From: Neorhizobium tomejilense
GTDB lineage: Bacteria > Pseudomonadota > Alphaproteobacteria > Rhizobiales > Rhizobiaceae
Direction: 5' to 3'
DNA: 64,000 nucleotides
Assembly: GCA_002968845.1 (NCBI GenBank)
Contig: PVBG01000020.1
Span: forward strand, 1 to 64,000
Part shown: piece by piece, positions 1-7,741 of the stretch
Position numbering within the stretch: the stretch's first letter is position 1
How the letters are laid out: the number at the start of each line of letters is the position of its first letter
Program-made: the position numbers and the translations under genes
The notes under the pieces: model-generated
What the model saw: the letters and a program-made list of their open reading frames with translations, nothing else
The model's database searches: none
Told to the model about the DNA's origin: nothing

Positions 1-22
1 GGCGATGCGGGACATGGTCTAA
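1..22 (+). CDS. bkdA1: C-terminal end of 2-oxoisovalerate dehydrogenase E1 alpha (partial)
   Basis: Only the last residues (AMRDMV) of a gene entering from upstream are visible, ending at TAA 20-22. It sits directly before the E1-beta, E2 and E3 genes, so position argues for the E1-alpha subunit of the branched-chain 2-oxoacid dehydrogenase. The frame after this stop continues as GVYAEMPPHLKRQRQQAGV to a TGA at 80-82. That peptide looks like a natural E1-alpha C-terminus, so the TAA may be a nonsense change, for example from GAA. The identity is inferred from context and from that tail. Confidence 0.5.
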
Positions 23-118
23 GGCGTTTATGCCGAAATGCCGCCGCACCTGAAGCGGCAGCGGCAGCAGGCGGGGGTGTGAGGGATGATTGTTTTTGAT
101 CTTGAAAGACCCCTCCCC

Positions 119-217
119 AACCCCTCCCCACAAGGGGGAGGGGTTAACCCGGTCTCGCTGTGGCCTGATGTAAAATGGAGCGGTGCCACGAGTTATCTCC
201 CCCCTTGTGGGGGAGAT
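119..217. repeat. Paired palindromic intergenic repeat, rhizobial mosaic type
   Basis: Two GC-rich hairpins lie in the gap between the E1-alpha and E1-beta genes. The first, at 119-145, has arms AACCCCTCCCC and its complement around ACAA. The second, at 195-217, has arms ATCTCCCCC and GGGGGAGAT. The second hairpin is a near copy of the first in inverted orientation, sharing the core CTCCCCACAAGGGGG. Such palindromic units recur between genes in rhizobial genomes. No coding role is seen. Confidence 0.7.
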
Positions 218-285
218 GGCCGGCAGGCCAGAAGGGGTCTTGCTTCCTCCGATCTCGGTGCCAACCTTTTCCGAGAGGCCCGCCC

Positions 286-1299
286 ATGCCGCGCATGACG
301 ATGATCGAGGCGATCCGCAGCGCCATGGATGTCTCCATGGAGCGCGACGACGATGTGGTCGTGTTCGGCGAGGATGTCGGGTATTTCGGCGGCGTCTTCC
401 GCGGCACCCAGGGCCTGCAGCAGAAATACGGCAAGACGCGCTGTTTCGACGCGCCGATCAACGAATCCGGCATCGTCGGCGTGGCGATCGGCATGGCGGC
501 CTATGGGCTGAAACCCTGTGTCGAGATCCAGTTTGCCGATTACATGTATCCGGCCTACGACCAGCTGACCCAGGAGGCTGCGCGGCTGCGCTATCGTTCC
601 AACGGCGACTTCACCTGTGGCATCACCGTGCGGATGCCGACCGGCGGCGGCATCTTTGGGGGGCAGACGCACAGCCAGAGCCCGGAGGCGCTGTTCACCC
701 ATGTCTGCGGGCTGCAGGTGGTGGTGCCCTCCAATCCCTATGACGCCAAGGGCCTGCTGATCGCCTCGATCGAAAATCCCGACCCGGTGATCTTCCTCGA
801 GCCGAAGCGGCTCTACAACGGCCCGTTCGACGGTCATCACGACCGACCGGTGACGTCCTGGGCCGGCCATCCGCTCGGCGAGGTGCCGGCCGAGCATTAT
901 GTCGTCCCGCTCGGCAAGGCGGTGGTGCGGCGGCCGGGTTCGGCGGTGACCGTGCTCGCCTACGGCACGATGGTGCATGTGGCGGAGGCGACGGCCGAGG
1001 AGACCGGTATCGACGCCGAGGTGATCGACCTGCGCACCCTGATGCCGCTCGACCTCGATACCATCGTCACCTCGGTGAAGAAAACCGGCCGCTGTATGGT
1101 GGTGCACGAGGCGACGCTCACATCCGGCTTTGGCGCGGAATTGGCGGCGCTGGTGCAGGAGCATTGCTTCTACAACCTCGAAGCCCCGGTCACCCGGGTC
1201 GCTGGCTGGGATACGCCTTATCCGCATGCGCAGGAATGGGATTATTTTCCGGGCCCGGCCCGCGTTGGCCGGGCGCTGCGCGACATGATGGAGGCCTGA
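286..1299 (+). CDS. bkdA2: 2-oxoisovalerate dehydrogenase E1 beta subunit
   Basis: Beta subunit of the thiamine-diphosphate-dependent E1 of the branched-chain 2-oxoacid dehydrogenase complex, which decarboxylates the keto acids of valine, leucine and isoleucine. The 337-residue protein shows the family's GEDVGYFGGVF segment near residue 25, the INESGIVGVAIGMA helix, QFADYMYPAYDQ and a C-terminal transketolase domain with a YGTMVHVA-type core. The start at 286 gives MPRMTMIEAIRSAMD, the normal N-terminus. The frame is open back to 175, but that part crosses the palindromic repeat and is not protein-like. It is followed three bases later by the E2 gene. Confidence 0.93.
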   Translation: MPRMTMIEAIRSAMDVSMERDDDVVVFGEDVGYFGGVFRGTQGLQQKYGKTRCFDAPINESGIVGVAIGMAAYGLKPCVEIQFADYMYPAYDQLTQEAARLRYRSNGDFTCGITVRMPTGGGIFGGQTHSQSPEALFTHVCGLQVVVPSNPYDAKGLLIASIENPDPVIFLEPKRLYNGPFDGHHDRPVTSWAGHPLGEVPAEHYVVPLGKAVVRRPGSAVTVLAYGTMVHVAEATAEETGIDAEVIDLRTLMPLDLDTIVTSVKKTGRCMVVHEATLTSGFGAELAALVQEHCFYNLEAPVTRVAGWDTPYPHAQEWDYFPGPARVGRALRDMMEA

Positions 1300-1302
1300 G
1301 AC

Positions 1303-2604
1303 ATGGCGGAAAAACTCATCAAGCTGCCGGACGTCGGCGAAGGCGTCGCCGAAGCTGAACTGGTCGAATGGCACGTCGACGTCGGCGACCTGGTCCGCGA
1401 GGACATGGTGCTCGCGGCCGTGATGACCGGCAAGGCGACGGTCGAGATCCCATCGCCCGTGGAAGGCGAGGTGACCTTTCGGCACGGCGAGATCGGCGAC
1501 ATCATTGCAACCGGCACCGTCATCCTCAAAATCAGGATCGTGGGCGAGGGCGCCGACGGTGAGGAGGAGCCGGAGATCGAGCTTCCGCTGTCTCAGCCCG
1601 AAGCTTTATCTGTCGAACCGCAGAAGCAGTCCGAGCCGTTAGTGGAAAGGCCGAAGCCGGCTCCGGAGGTTATTCCTCAGAGGCCGGCGGCTTCATCTGT
1701 TCCGAGGACTGTCGGAGCACCCCGTGCCGAGGGGGAAAAGCCGCTGGCGCCGCCGGCCGTCCGTCTTCGGGCGAAGGAGGCGGGCGTCGACCTTCGGCAG
1801 GTGCCAGGCACCGGCCCGGCCGGCCGCATTACCCATGAGGATCTGGATCTGTTCCTCGACAGCCAGGGCGGCGGGGGTGTCACTGCCGGGCTGCAGCCGA
1901 ACAAGGCGGTTCAGGAGGTCAAGGTCGTCGGCCTGCGCCGCCGCATCGCTGAAAAGATGGCGCTGTCGAAATCCCGCATTCCCCACATCACCTATGTGGA
2001 GGAGGTCGACATGACCGCGCTGGAGGAGCTGCGGACCCGCATGAACGGCACCCAGAAGCCCGGCCGACCGAAACTCACCATCCTGCCCTTCCTGATGCGG
2101 GCGATGGTCAAGGCGATCGGCGAACAGCCGGGCATCAACGCGCTTTACGACGACGAGGCCGGTATCATCCGCCAATATGGCGGCGTGCATATCGGCATCG
2201 CGGCGCAGACGCCCTCGGGCCTCGTCGTTCCGGTGGTCAAGCATGCCGAAGCGCGCGATATCTTCGACTGCGCCCGGGAAGTGGCCCGGTTAAGCGATGC
2301 CGCCAAGAACGGGACCGCGCTGCGCGAGGAACTGTCCGGCTCGACGATCACCATCAGTTCGCTCGGCGCCATGGGCGGCATCGTCTCGACGCCGGTCATC
2401 AACCATCCGGAAGTGGCGATCATCGGCGTCAACAAGCTTGCCGTCCGGCCGCATTGGGACGGGGCGCAATTCGTGCCGCGCAAGATGATGAACCTGTCCT
2501 CCAGCTTCGATCACCGGGTGATCGATGGCTGGGATGCCGCGACATTCGTACAGCGCCTGAAGGCGCTGATGGAAACGCCGGCGCTTATCTTCGTCGAGGA
2601 GTGA
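1303..2604 (+). CDS. bkdB: Dihydrolipoyl transacylase (E2) of branched-chain 2-oxoacid dehydrogenase
   Basis: Core acyltransferase that moves the acyl group from E1 to CoA through a swinging lipoyl arm. The 433-residue protein has an N-terminal lipoyl domain (about 1-80, lipoyl lysine K44 in MTGKATVEIPSP). An acidic/proline linker follows, then a peripheral-subunit-binding domain (about 147-185, VRLRAKEAGVDL) and the catalytic domain ending FDHRVIDGWDAATF, with H404 and D408 as the catalytic pair. The residue before the lipoyl lysine is Gly43 where the family nearly always has Asp (DKA). It lies three bases after E1-beta and 15 bases before E3. Confidence 0.93.
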   Translation: MAEKLIKLPDVGEGVAEAELVEWHVDVGDLVREDMVLAAVMTGKATVEIPSPVEGEVTFRHGEIGDIIATGTVILKIRIVGEGADGEEEPEIELPLSQPEALSVEPQKQSEPLVERPKPAPEVIPQRPAASSVPRTVGAPRAEGEKPLAPPAVRLRAKEAGVDLRQVPGTGPAGRITHEDLDLFLDSQGGGGVTAGLQPNKAVQEVKVVGLRRRIAEKMALSKSRIPHITYVEEVDMTALEELRTRMNGTQKPGRPKLTILPFLMRAMVKAIGEQPGINALYDDEAGIIRQYGGVHIGIAAQTPSGLVVPVVKHAEARDIFDCAREVARLSDAAKNGTALREELSGSTITISSLGAMGGIVSTPVINHPEVAIIGVNKLAVRPHWDGAQFVPRKMMNLSSSFDHRVIDGWDAATFVQRLKALMETPALIFVEE

Positions 2605-2619
2605 GGTGAGAGAAGAACA

Positions 2620-4017
2620 ATGAAAGAGATCACCTGCAAGCTCCTCGTCATCGGGGCCGGTCCGGGAGGCTATGTCTGCGCCATCCGGGCCGGCCAGTTG
2701 GGGATCGATACGGTCATCGTCGAAATGGCGAAACCGGGCGGCACCTGCCTCAACATCGGCTGCATTCCCTCCAAGGCGATCATCCATGCAGCCGACGATT
2801 TCGCGAAGACCGTCGCAATGGCGGCCGGCAAAAATGCGATGGGCATCAAGGCCGACAATCCCGTTATTGACCTTGCCAAAACCATGTCCTGGAAGGACGG
2901 CATTACCGGCCGGCTGACGCTGGGCGTCGCGGGCCTCCTGAAGAAGGCCGGCGTCAAGATCGTCGTCGGCCGGGCAAAATTCCGGGACGGCAAGACGGTC
3001 GCGGTGGAGACCGAAACCGGCGAGCAGGTCATCCGTGCCGAAAACATCGTCATCGCCACGGGTTCGGTGCCGGTCGAATTGCCGATGCTGCCTTTCGGGG
3101 CCAAGGTGATCTCGTCTACCGGCGCGCTGTCCCTGACCGAGGTGCCTCAGAGGCTGGCGGTGGTCGGGGGCGGGTATATCGGCCTCGAACTTGGGATCGC
3201 GTTTGCGAAGCTTGGAGCGAAGGTGACGATCGTCGAAGCGCTCGACCGCATCCTGCCGCTCTATGATACGCAGCTTACCCAGCCGGTCGCCAAGCGGCTC
3301 GCGGCTTTGGGCGTCGAGGTTCTGCTCGGCACCAAGGTCAAGGGCCTGTCCTCGAATGGAGAGGCGCTGATGGCCGAGGCCGGCGCCGGCGAGGAGAAAC
3401 GCATCGCTGCCGACAAGATTCTCGTCACGGTCGGACGAAAGCCAGTGACCGAAGGCTGGGGCCGTGAAGAGCTGGAACTCGACATGGACGGCCGGTTCCT
3501 GAAGATCGACGAGCAGTGCCGCACCTCGATGCGCGGCATCTATGCGGTCGGCGACGTGACCGGCGAGCCGATGCTGGCGCACCGGGCGATGGCGCAGGGC
3601 GAGATGGTGGCGGAGATCGTCTCCGGCAAGCGCCATTCCTGGGACAAGCGGGCCATCCCTACCGTCTGCTTCACCGACCCGGAAATCGTTTCCGTGGGCC
3701 TGTCGCCGGACGAGGCGAAGGCGCAAGGCCGCGAGATCAAGGTCGGCCAGTTTCCGTTCGCCGCCAACGGAAGGGCGATGACGCTATCGGCGGAGGAGGG
3801 GTTCGTGCGGGTGGTGGCGCGGGCCGACAATCATCTGGTACTCGGCATCCAGGCTGTGGGCGCTGGCATCTCCGAACTCTCGGCTGCCTTCGGGCTGGCT
3901 GTCGAAATGGGGGCGAGGCTGCAGGATGTCGCCGGGACAATCCATGCGCATCCGACGCAATCGGAAGCTTTTGCGGAGGCAGCGTTTAAGGCACTGGGGC
4001 ATGCGCTGCATATTTGA
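2620..4017 (+). CDS. lpdV: Dihydrolipoyl dehydrogenase (E3)
   Basis: FAD flavoenzyme that reoxidises the dihydrolipoyl arm of E2 with NAD+. The 465-residue protein has the N-terminal FAD motif GAGPGGYVCAIRAGQ (12-26) and the redox-active disulfide C43/C48 in GGTCLNIGCIPSK. It also has a central NAD-binding GGGYIGLELG motif and the C-terminal HAHPTQSEA with H444 and E449, the catalytic base pair. AGAAGAACA precedes the ATG. It is the last gene of the operon, so it is the E3 dedicated to branched-chain keto acids. No terminator was seen after it. Confidence 0.94.
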   Translation: MKEITCKLLVIGAGPGGYVCAIRAGQLGIDTVIVEMAKPGGTCLNIGCIPSKAIIHAADDFAKTVAMAAGKNAMGIKADNPVIDLAKTMSWKDGITGRLTLGVAGLLKKAGVKIVVGRAKFRDGKTVAVETETGEQVIRAENIVIATGSVPVELPMLPFGAKVISSTGALSLTEVPQRLAVVGGGYIGLELGIAFAKLGAKVTIVEALDRILPLYDTQLTQPVAKRLAALGVEVLLGTKVKGLSSNGEALMAEAGAGEEKRIAADKILVTVGRKPVTEGWGREELELDMDGRFLKIDEQCRTSMRGIYAVGDVTGEPMLAHRAMAQGEMVAEIVSGKRHSWDKRAIPTVCFTDPEIVSVGLSPDEAKAQGREIKVGQFPFAANGRAMTLSAEEGFVRVVARADNHLVLGIQAVGAGISELSAAFGLAVEMGARLQDVAGTIHAHPTQSEAFAEAAFKALGHALHI

Positions 4018-4022
4018 AGGGG

Positions 4023-4160
4023 TCAACGTTTGGTGTCGGACGACTTGCCCTTAGCCTCGGCATCCTTGCCTTGCTCCTTCTTGTCCTGGCGGGCAAGTTC
4101 ACGGTCGACGGTTTCGCGTGAACCTTCGGCAGGCTCTTGGTCAAGATTGGGCTGGGGCAT
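4023..4160 (-). CDS. Small hydrophilic hypothetical protein (45 aa)
   Basis: A 45-residue protein starting MPQPNLDQEPAEGSRETVD and ending in a Lys/Asp/Glu-rich tail (QGKDAEAKGKSSDTKR). It has no membrane segment or signal peptide and is probably disordered. The start is set by a strong ribosome binding site (AAAGGAGAA, six bases before ATG on the minus strand). It converges with lpdV, five bases from its stop. I do not recognise the family. Length and codon pattern are plausible for a rhizobial small protein, but function is unknown. Confidence 0.6.
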   Translation of the reverse strand: MPQPNLDQEPAEGSRETVDRELARQDKKEQGKDAEAKGKSSDTKR

Positions 4161-4218
4161 GGCGTTCTCCTTTGCTGATGATGAGTCCAACAGCCGGGGC
4201 GGCCGCCTGGTTCCAGAC

Positions 4219-5016
4219 TTATAGCTCCAGCAGCGCATACGGCTTCCCGGTAGGCTTCTCGATATGCGAGGCGACATTGTAGACCGGGGCGCCGCCGGGG
4301 GTCTTTCCATGATAGGTGCCGCGATGGGCATGGCCGTGGACCACCGCTGAGACTGGAAAACGGTCGATGGTTTCGGCAAGGCGCGACGAGCCGAGAAACG
4401 GGTAGATCTCCTCCGGCTCGCCGATCACGGTCTCGCGGATCGGCGCGTAATGCAGAATGACCATGGCCCGCTCCGAGCGAACCTGGCGCAGCGCGTTTTC
4501 GAGCCGCATGGTTTCCTCGACACTTTCGGTGACCATCGCCTTGATGGCCGGCTCGCCGAACGAGCCGAGCATGTGGCGGCCGAAACCGCCGGCGAAACCC
4601 TTGGCGCCTGCAAAGCCTACGCCATTGATCTCGACGGCCTCGCCTTCCAGCAGGTGGATGCCGGCATCTTTCAGGATATGGGTGACCTCCTCGACGCAGC
4701 CGCATTCGTAATCGTGATTGCCGAGCACGCCGACGATCGGGATCGAGCATGAGCGCAGATCCGCGGCCAATATTTCCGCCTCTTTCGGTCTGCCGAGATC
4801 GGTCAGATCGCCGGTCAGGACCAGAATATCGGCGGCTTGCGAGATCTCGCTGAAGAGCTCCCTGTAGGACGCCGAACCGTGCTCCTTGATGTGCAGGTCG
4901 CCCATCGCGGCGATCCGCTGCTTGCCGTTTGCCTTCTTGGTGGGTGCCTTGGTCGTGTCAGCCTTTTTTGTTTCCGTCTGGGCGGTGTCGTTTCTCGCGT
5001 CTGTCGCTTTGCTCAC
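4219..5016 (-). CDS. Calcineurin-like metallophosphoesterase
   Basis: A 265-residue dinuclear-metal phosphoesterase. After a Lys/Thr/Ala-rich, probably disordered N-terminus (1-33) it shows the full motif set: GDLH (D40, H42), GDLTD (D70), GNHD (N100, H101), a central LHYAP and VVHGHAHRG near residue 220. There is no signal peptide, so it is cytoplasmic. The start codon is GTG and overlaps the stop of the upstream nucleotidyltransferase gene (GTGA), implying translational coupling. The substrate cannot be told from sequence; family members act on cyclic nucleotides, nucleic acid ends or phosphoproteins. Confidence 0.85.
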   Translation of the reverse strand: MSKATDARNDTAQTETKKADTTKAPTKKANGKQRIAAMGDLHIKEHGSASYRELFSEISQAADILVLTGDLTDLGRPKEAEILAADLRSCSIPIVGVLGNHDYECGCVEEVTHILKDAGIHLLEGEAVEINGVGFAGAKGFAGGFGRHMLGSFGEPAIKAMVTESVEETMRLENALRQVRSERAMVILHYAPIRETVIGEPEEIYPFLGSSRLAETIDRFPVSAVVHGHAHRGTYHGKTPGGAPVYNVASHIEKPTGKPYALLEL

Positions 5017-5882
5017 GCTAAGCCTCCTTGGGCCATTTCCTCTTCGACGCCGTCGCGAAGGTCACCTTCGCCGCCGACATCGGCGAAACCCCATTCCTTG
5101 ACGTCGATCTCGAAATCCACGCGGCTGAACATGCGGCCGCGGCAGATCTTCATCTGCGGCAGCGGCAGTTCGCGCTGCGCCTTCAGGCGGTCGAGCAACT
5201 CGTCCAGGAGCCAGTCGGGGACCTTGTCGCGCTCGGTCGGGTAGATCCAGCGAAAATTCAGGAGGTGGATCAGCAGCACTTCCCAATGCACTTCCATATG
5301 GCTCAGCAGCCGTTCCCAATCGATCTGGTCATGGGCGCGCAGGATCATGTGGACGATGTCGCCGCCGTCATAGCGGTGGCGGAGCTGCACGAAACATTTT
5401 GACCAGATGAGTTCGGTCGGCGCGATGATCCGTACCTTGTGGCCGTTCATCTCGATCTGGCGGGCGTTTTCGAACCAGGCATCGCTGATCGGCATGGTGC
5501 CGTTCGACGCGGCAAAGATGACATCGAAGAAGTGCCGGCCCTTCTTCACCTTGCCGAGCCAGCGGTCGTCTTCGACCTCGATATGATAACCCTTGTCCTT
5601 GAAATGGGCGAGGATGCGGGCGTAGTCGCCGGCCTTGCAGAAAATGTCGAGATCCTTCGTCTGCCGGGTGATGCCCGTATAGGCGCTGATGGCAAACGTG
5701 CCGGCCAGCAGGAACGGGATATGGCATTTGACCAGATCCTCGACCGCCTCGGCGACAAAGGCTTCGGAATCCGCGTCGGCAAGCGTCGGCGCAGCCTTCA
5801 CCTCCATTCCCGGCATGGTGTCGACCGGATGGGTGGCCTTCTCCCTCGGCAGGTTCTGCGCGGCATTCGCTTCAGCATTCAT
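5013..5882 (-). CDS. Nucleotidyltransferase-fold protein
   Basis: A 289-residue protein whose region 55-82 (FLLAGTFAISAYTG followed by TKDLDIF) matches the nucleotidyltransferase signature: a G-T/S turn, then D77 and D79 as metal ligands. The rest is an uncharacterised helical domain with several Trp and His residues (DDRWLGKVKKGRHFFD, IWSKCFVQLRHRYDGGD). The start at 5882 has GGAGATTCTCG before it. Its end overlaps the GTG of the metallophosphoesterase gene by four bases, so the two are co-translated and may act on one substrate. Transfer specificity (nucleotide, RNA or protein AMPylation) is unknown. Confidence 0.72.
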   Translation of the reverse strand: MNAEANAAQNLPREKATHPVDTMPGMEVKAAPTLADADSEAFVAEAVEDLVKCHIPFLLAGTFAISAYTGITRQTKDLDIFCKAGDYARILAHFKDKGYHIEVEDDRWLGKVKKGRHFFDVIFAASNGTMPISDAWFENARQIEMNGHKVRIIAPTELIWSKCFVQLRHRYDGGDIVHMILRAHDQIDWERLLSHMEVHWEVLLIHLLNFRWIYPTERDKVPDWLLDELLDRLKAQRELPLPQMKICRGRMFSRVDFEIDVKEWGFADVGGEGDLRDGVEEEMAQGGLA

Positions 5883-5891
5883 CGAGAATCT

Positions 5892-5931
5892 CCAAATCTT
5901 CAACTCGCGCACCAAATCTTCAACTCGCGCA
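5892..5931. repeat. Perfect 20-bp tandem duplication upstream of the nucleotidyltransferase gene
   Basis: A 20-base unit beginning CCAAATCTTC occurs twice, head to tail, at 5892-5911 and 5912-5931. It ends about 10 bases before the ATG at 5882 on the minus strand and so lies in the leader or promoter. It could duplicate a regulatory site or simply be a recent slippage event. Confidence 0.85.
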
Positions 5932-5994
5932 GAGGAACACCCGGACATGCCCGGAGGTTCCGCTTCGAATTGTTTGCGAGATGTGGGAGGGGCG

Positions 5995-6252
5995 TCAGCG
6001 TTCGGGATTATCGGCATTGGCCATGGGGCTGGGGCGGCCGTCCGGCTGGTCCAAGTCCTCACGTTCGTCGAGGTCTTCCAGATCGGTTTCCACCATGTAG
6101 GTGTCCCCGGCGCCGAGACGAGAGGCTTCCTTGACCGCCTCCTGGTTGGTCATGTCCATCTGCGCGTGAAGCGCGTCTTCGGCGCGCTCCCGGCCATCCG
6201 TTTCAAAGCGTTCAGCTTCCTTGTCATTGTCGATCTTGCGTTCGGCATCCAT
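5995..6252 (-). CDS. Small acidic hypothetical protein (85 aa)
   Basis: An 85-residue, strongly acidic and hydrophilic protein (MDAERKIDNDKEAERF at the start, VETDLEDLDEREDLDQPD near the end) with no membrane or signal segment. AAAGGAAC lies seven bases before the ATG. It is the first gene of a minus-strand run leading to the nucleotidyltransferase and phosphoesterase genes, although a 110-base gap separates it from them. The family is not recognised and function is unknown. Confidence 0.6.
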   Translation of the reverse strand: MDAERKIDNDKEAERFETDGRERAEDALHAQMDMTNQEAVKEASRLGAGDTYMVETDLEDLDEREDLDQPDGRPSPMANADNPER

Positions 6253-6394
6253 GGGATGTTCCTTTCATCAAGTTCGGGCCTGTTCCGGCAACGTCCTCTC
6301 CATCCAGAACACGCCGATGCCAGAGAGGTTCCGCCGGGCAGGGAACCAAGCATGAGCCTGCGGTGTTGGATGAGAAGTATAACAGGAGGCAGAT

Positions 6395-6583
6395 ATGCCA
6401 GCGAAATCCAAAGCACAGCAGAAGGCGGCCGGTGCCGCACTTGCTGCGAAACGCGGCGACATGAAGAAGAGCGAACTCAAGGGCGCTTCGAAGGGCATGG
6501 AGAAATCCATGAGCGAAAAGCAGCTCGAGGATTTCGCCTCGACCAAGCGCAAGGGCAAGCCGGATCACGCCGCCCACCACTGA
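6395..6583 (+). CDS. DUF3008-like small basic protein
   Basis: A 62-residue Lys/Ala-rich protein (MPAKSKAQQKAAGAALAAKRG, then KKSELKGASKGMEKSMSEKQLEDFA). This matches the pattern I know as DUF3008, short basic proteins common in Rhizobiales and often stress-associated. It has no signal or membrane segment and may bind nucleic acid. AACAGGAGG provides a strong ribosome binding site. Its promoter region is shared with the divergent 85-aa gene. Confidence 0.75.
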   Translation: MPAKSKAQQKAAGAALAAKRGDMKKSELKGASKGMEKSMSEKQLEDFASTKRKGKPDHAAHH

Positions 6584-6694
6584 CGGGATGCCGATTTGCC
6601 TCGACGCCCCGATCGGGCTGCCGGTCCGAGACCGGAACTTCCCGGAAAGACGGACGTTCTTCGGAGCGCCCGCCTTTTCGTGGAGGAAGAAACC

Positions 6695-6925
6695 ATGCCG
6701 CCTGAAGAACTCGATGCAACGCTGACCGCCCTGCCGCTGAGGATCGGCGTCTATATTCCCGATGATCTGATGGAAGACTGGTTTGCGCCCGGAACGGGCA
6801 TGAAGCCGGTGAGCGAGGGGGCGTTGAAGGCGGCCGAGGCCTATGGCCGCCGCTTCGAATGCGAATTCAAATATTATCCGGAGCGGATGGAAGGCGTTTT
6901 CTGGAAATGGGTGCCGGCCCTCTAG
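6695..6925 (+). CDS. Hypothetical protein (76 aa)
   Basis: A 76-residue soluble protein (MPPEELDATLTALPLRIGVY ... YYPERMEGVFWKWVPAL). The start at 6695 is chosen because TGGAGGAAGAAACC gives a strong ribosome binding site just before it; the frame is open further upstream without one. It contains several aromatic residues near the C-terminus and no recognised motif. It follows the DUF3008-like gene by 111 bases and may be co-transcribed. Function is unknown. Confidence 0.55.
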   Translation: MPPEELDATLTALPLRIGVYIPDDLMEDWFAPGTGMKPVSEGALKAAEAYGRRFECEFKYYPERMEGVFWKWVPAL

Positions 6926-6981
6926 ACAGCTTTCGGCCTGATGAGACCTGATAATCGTTGAAGCGCGCCGCGCCGCTAAAA

Positions 6982-7006
6982 GATCGCTTGCCTCTCACAA
7001 GCGATC
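6982..7006. other. Hairpin in a 289-bp gap (6926-7214)
   Basis: A perfect nine-base stem (GATCGCTTG / CAAGCGATC) with a seven-base loop lies after the 76-aa gene. No T-run follows, so it is not a clear rho-independent terminator. The rest of the gap up to the HutX-like gene's stop shows no convincing gene. Confidence 0.5.
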
Positions 7007-7214
7007 GGTCCGCCTATGGGCGCGGCGGCGCCTCTTTCTCATGACAACCACCTTCAAGGGCGGCACTTGGCTAAACGATCATCACGCAGCCAACCCACTC
7101 CGCAAGCCCTGCCACGGTCCTCCAATGCAGGGGAAAACGAAAGGTTCCGCCCGGAAAGTGATTCGGACGGTTATTTTTCGCCCGAATCACCAAAACTCAC
7201 AGAATCGCTGAGGC

Positions 7215-7733
7215 TCAGGCGTAACTGTCGCGCAGTGCTTCGAACTTCTGAAGCTGCTCGGCGATCAGTTCGCGCGCGGCATCCCGCTTGACGAAGACCT
7301 TGAACATCGCCGAACCCCTGGCATTCATGAACCAGACCGAGCAGGAGCGGCGGCCGTGGAAGGCGCGGTCGACGAAGGTCACGGAGGCGCAGTTCTCCTT
7401 CTTGATGTGACCGCCGATCGGGCTGTCGCCGTGGATATTGAACCAGCCATGGCCTTCCGAACCCATCGGCAGGCTGCCTTCGGCTTCCAGCACGATGTCT
7501 TCGGTATGAACGATGAACAGGACTTCACCCCAGGTGGTCATCTCGGCCCAGATATCCGCGAACCTCTCCTTGTCGGCGATGACCGCCGCACCCTTCGGCA
7601 GGATTTCGAGGATTTCGGCAGGCGTCACGTCAGCCTTGGCGGCGATCGCCTCGACGACGCCGTCGGGCTTTTCCGCCAACGCGGCGAGTGCCCGTTCGCG
7701 ACGGTCCGGCTTGATTTCGGAAACGGCGTTCAT
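7215..7733 (-). CDS. hutX: HutX-like cytosolic haem utilisation carrier
   Basis: A 172-residue protein of the HutX/HuvX family, which binds haem in the cytoplasm and passes it on after import. The call rests on overall pattern (an N-terminal helical region to about 60, then a beta-rich domain with EVLFIVHTEDIVLEAEGSLP, HGWFNIHG, IGGHIKKENC and CSVWFMNARGSAMFKVFV) and on context beside haem monooxygenase and hmuTUV genes. The start at 7733 has GAGGCTCCTG before it and lies eight bases after the monooxygenase stop. The two are surely one operon. Confidence 0.85.
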   Translation of the reverse strand: MNAVSEIKPDRRERALAALAEKPDGVVEAIAAKADVTPAEILEILPKGAAVIADKERFADIWAEMTTWGEVLFIVHTEDIVLEAEGSLPMGSEGHGWFNIHGDSPIGGHIKKENCASVTFVDRAFHGRRSCSVWFMNARGSAMFKVFVKRDAARELIAEQLQKFEALRDSYA

Positions 7734-7741
7734 CAGGAGCC

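Noticed and set aside
175-285. Extended start of the E1-beta gene at 175
   Set aside because: The extra 37 residues translate the palindromic repeat and are not protein-like; the family start is MPRMTMIEAIRSAMD at 286.
193-1485. 430-codon open frame antisense to the bkd genes
   Set aside because: It is His/Arg/Asp-rich shadow sequence of a high-GC gene, with no motif and no ribosome binding site.
6926-7214. Gene on the plus strand from 7016
   Set aside because: The open frame of 91 codons lacks a ribosome binding site and has a composition unlike the neighbouring proteins.
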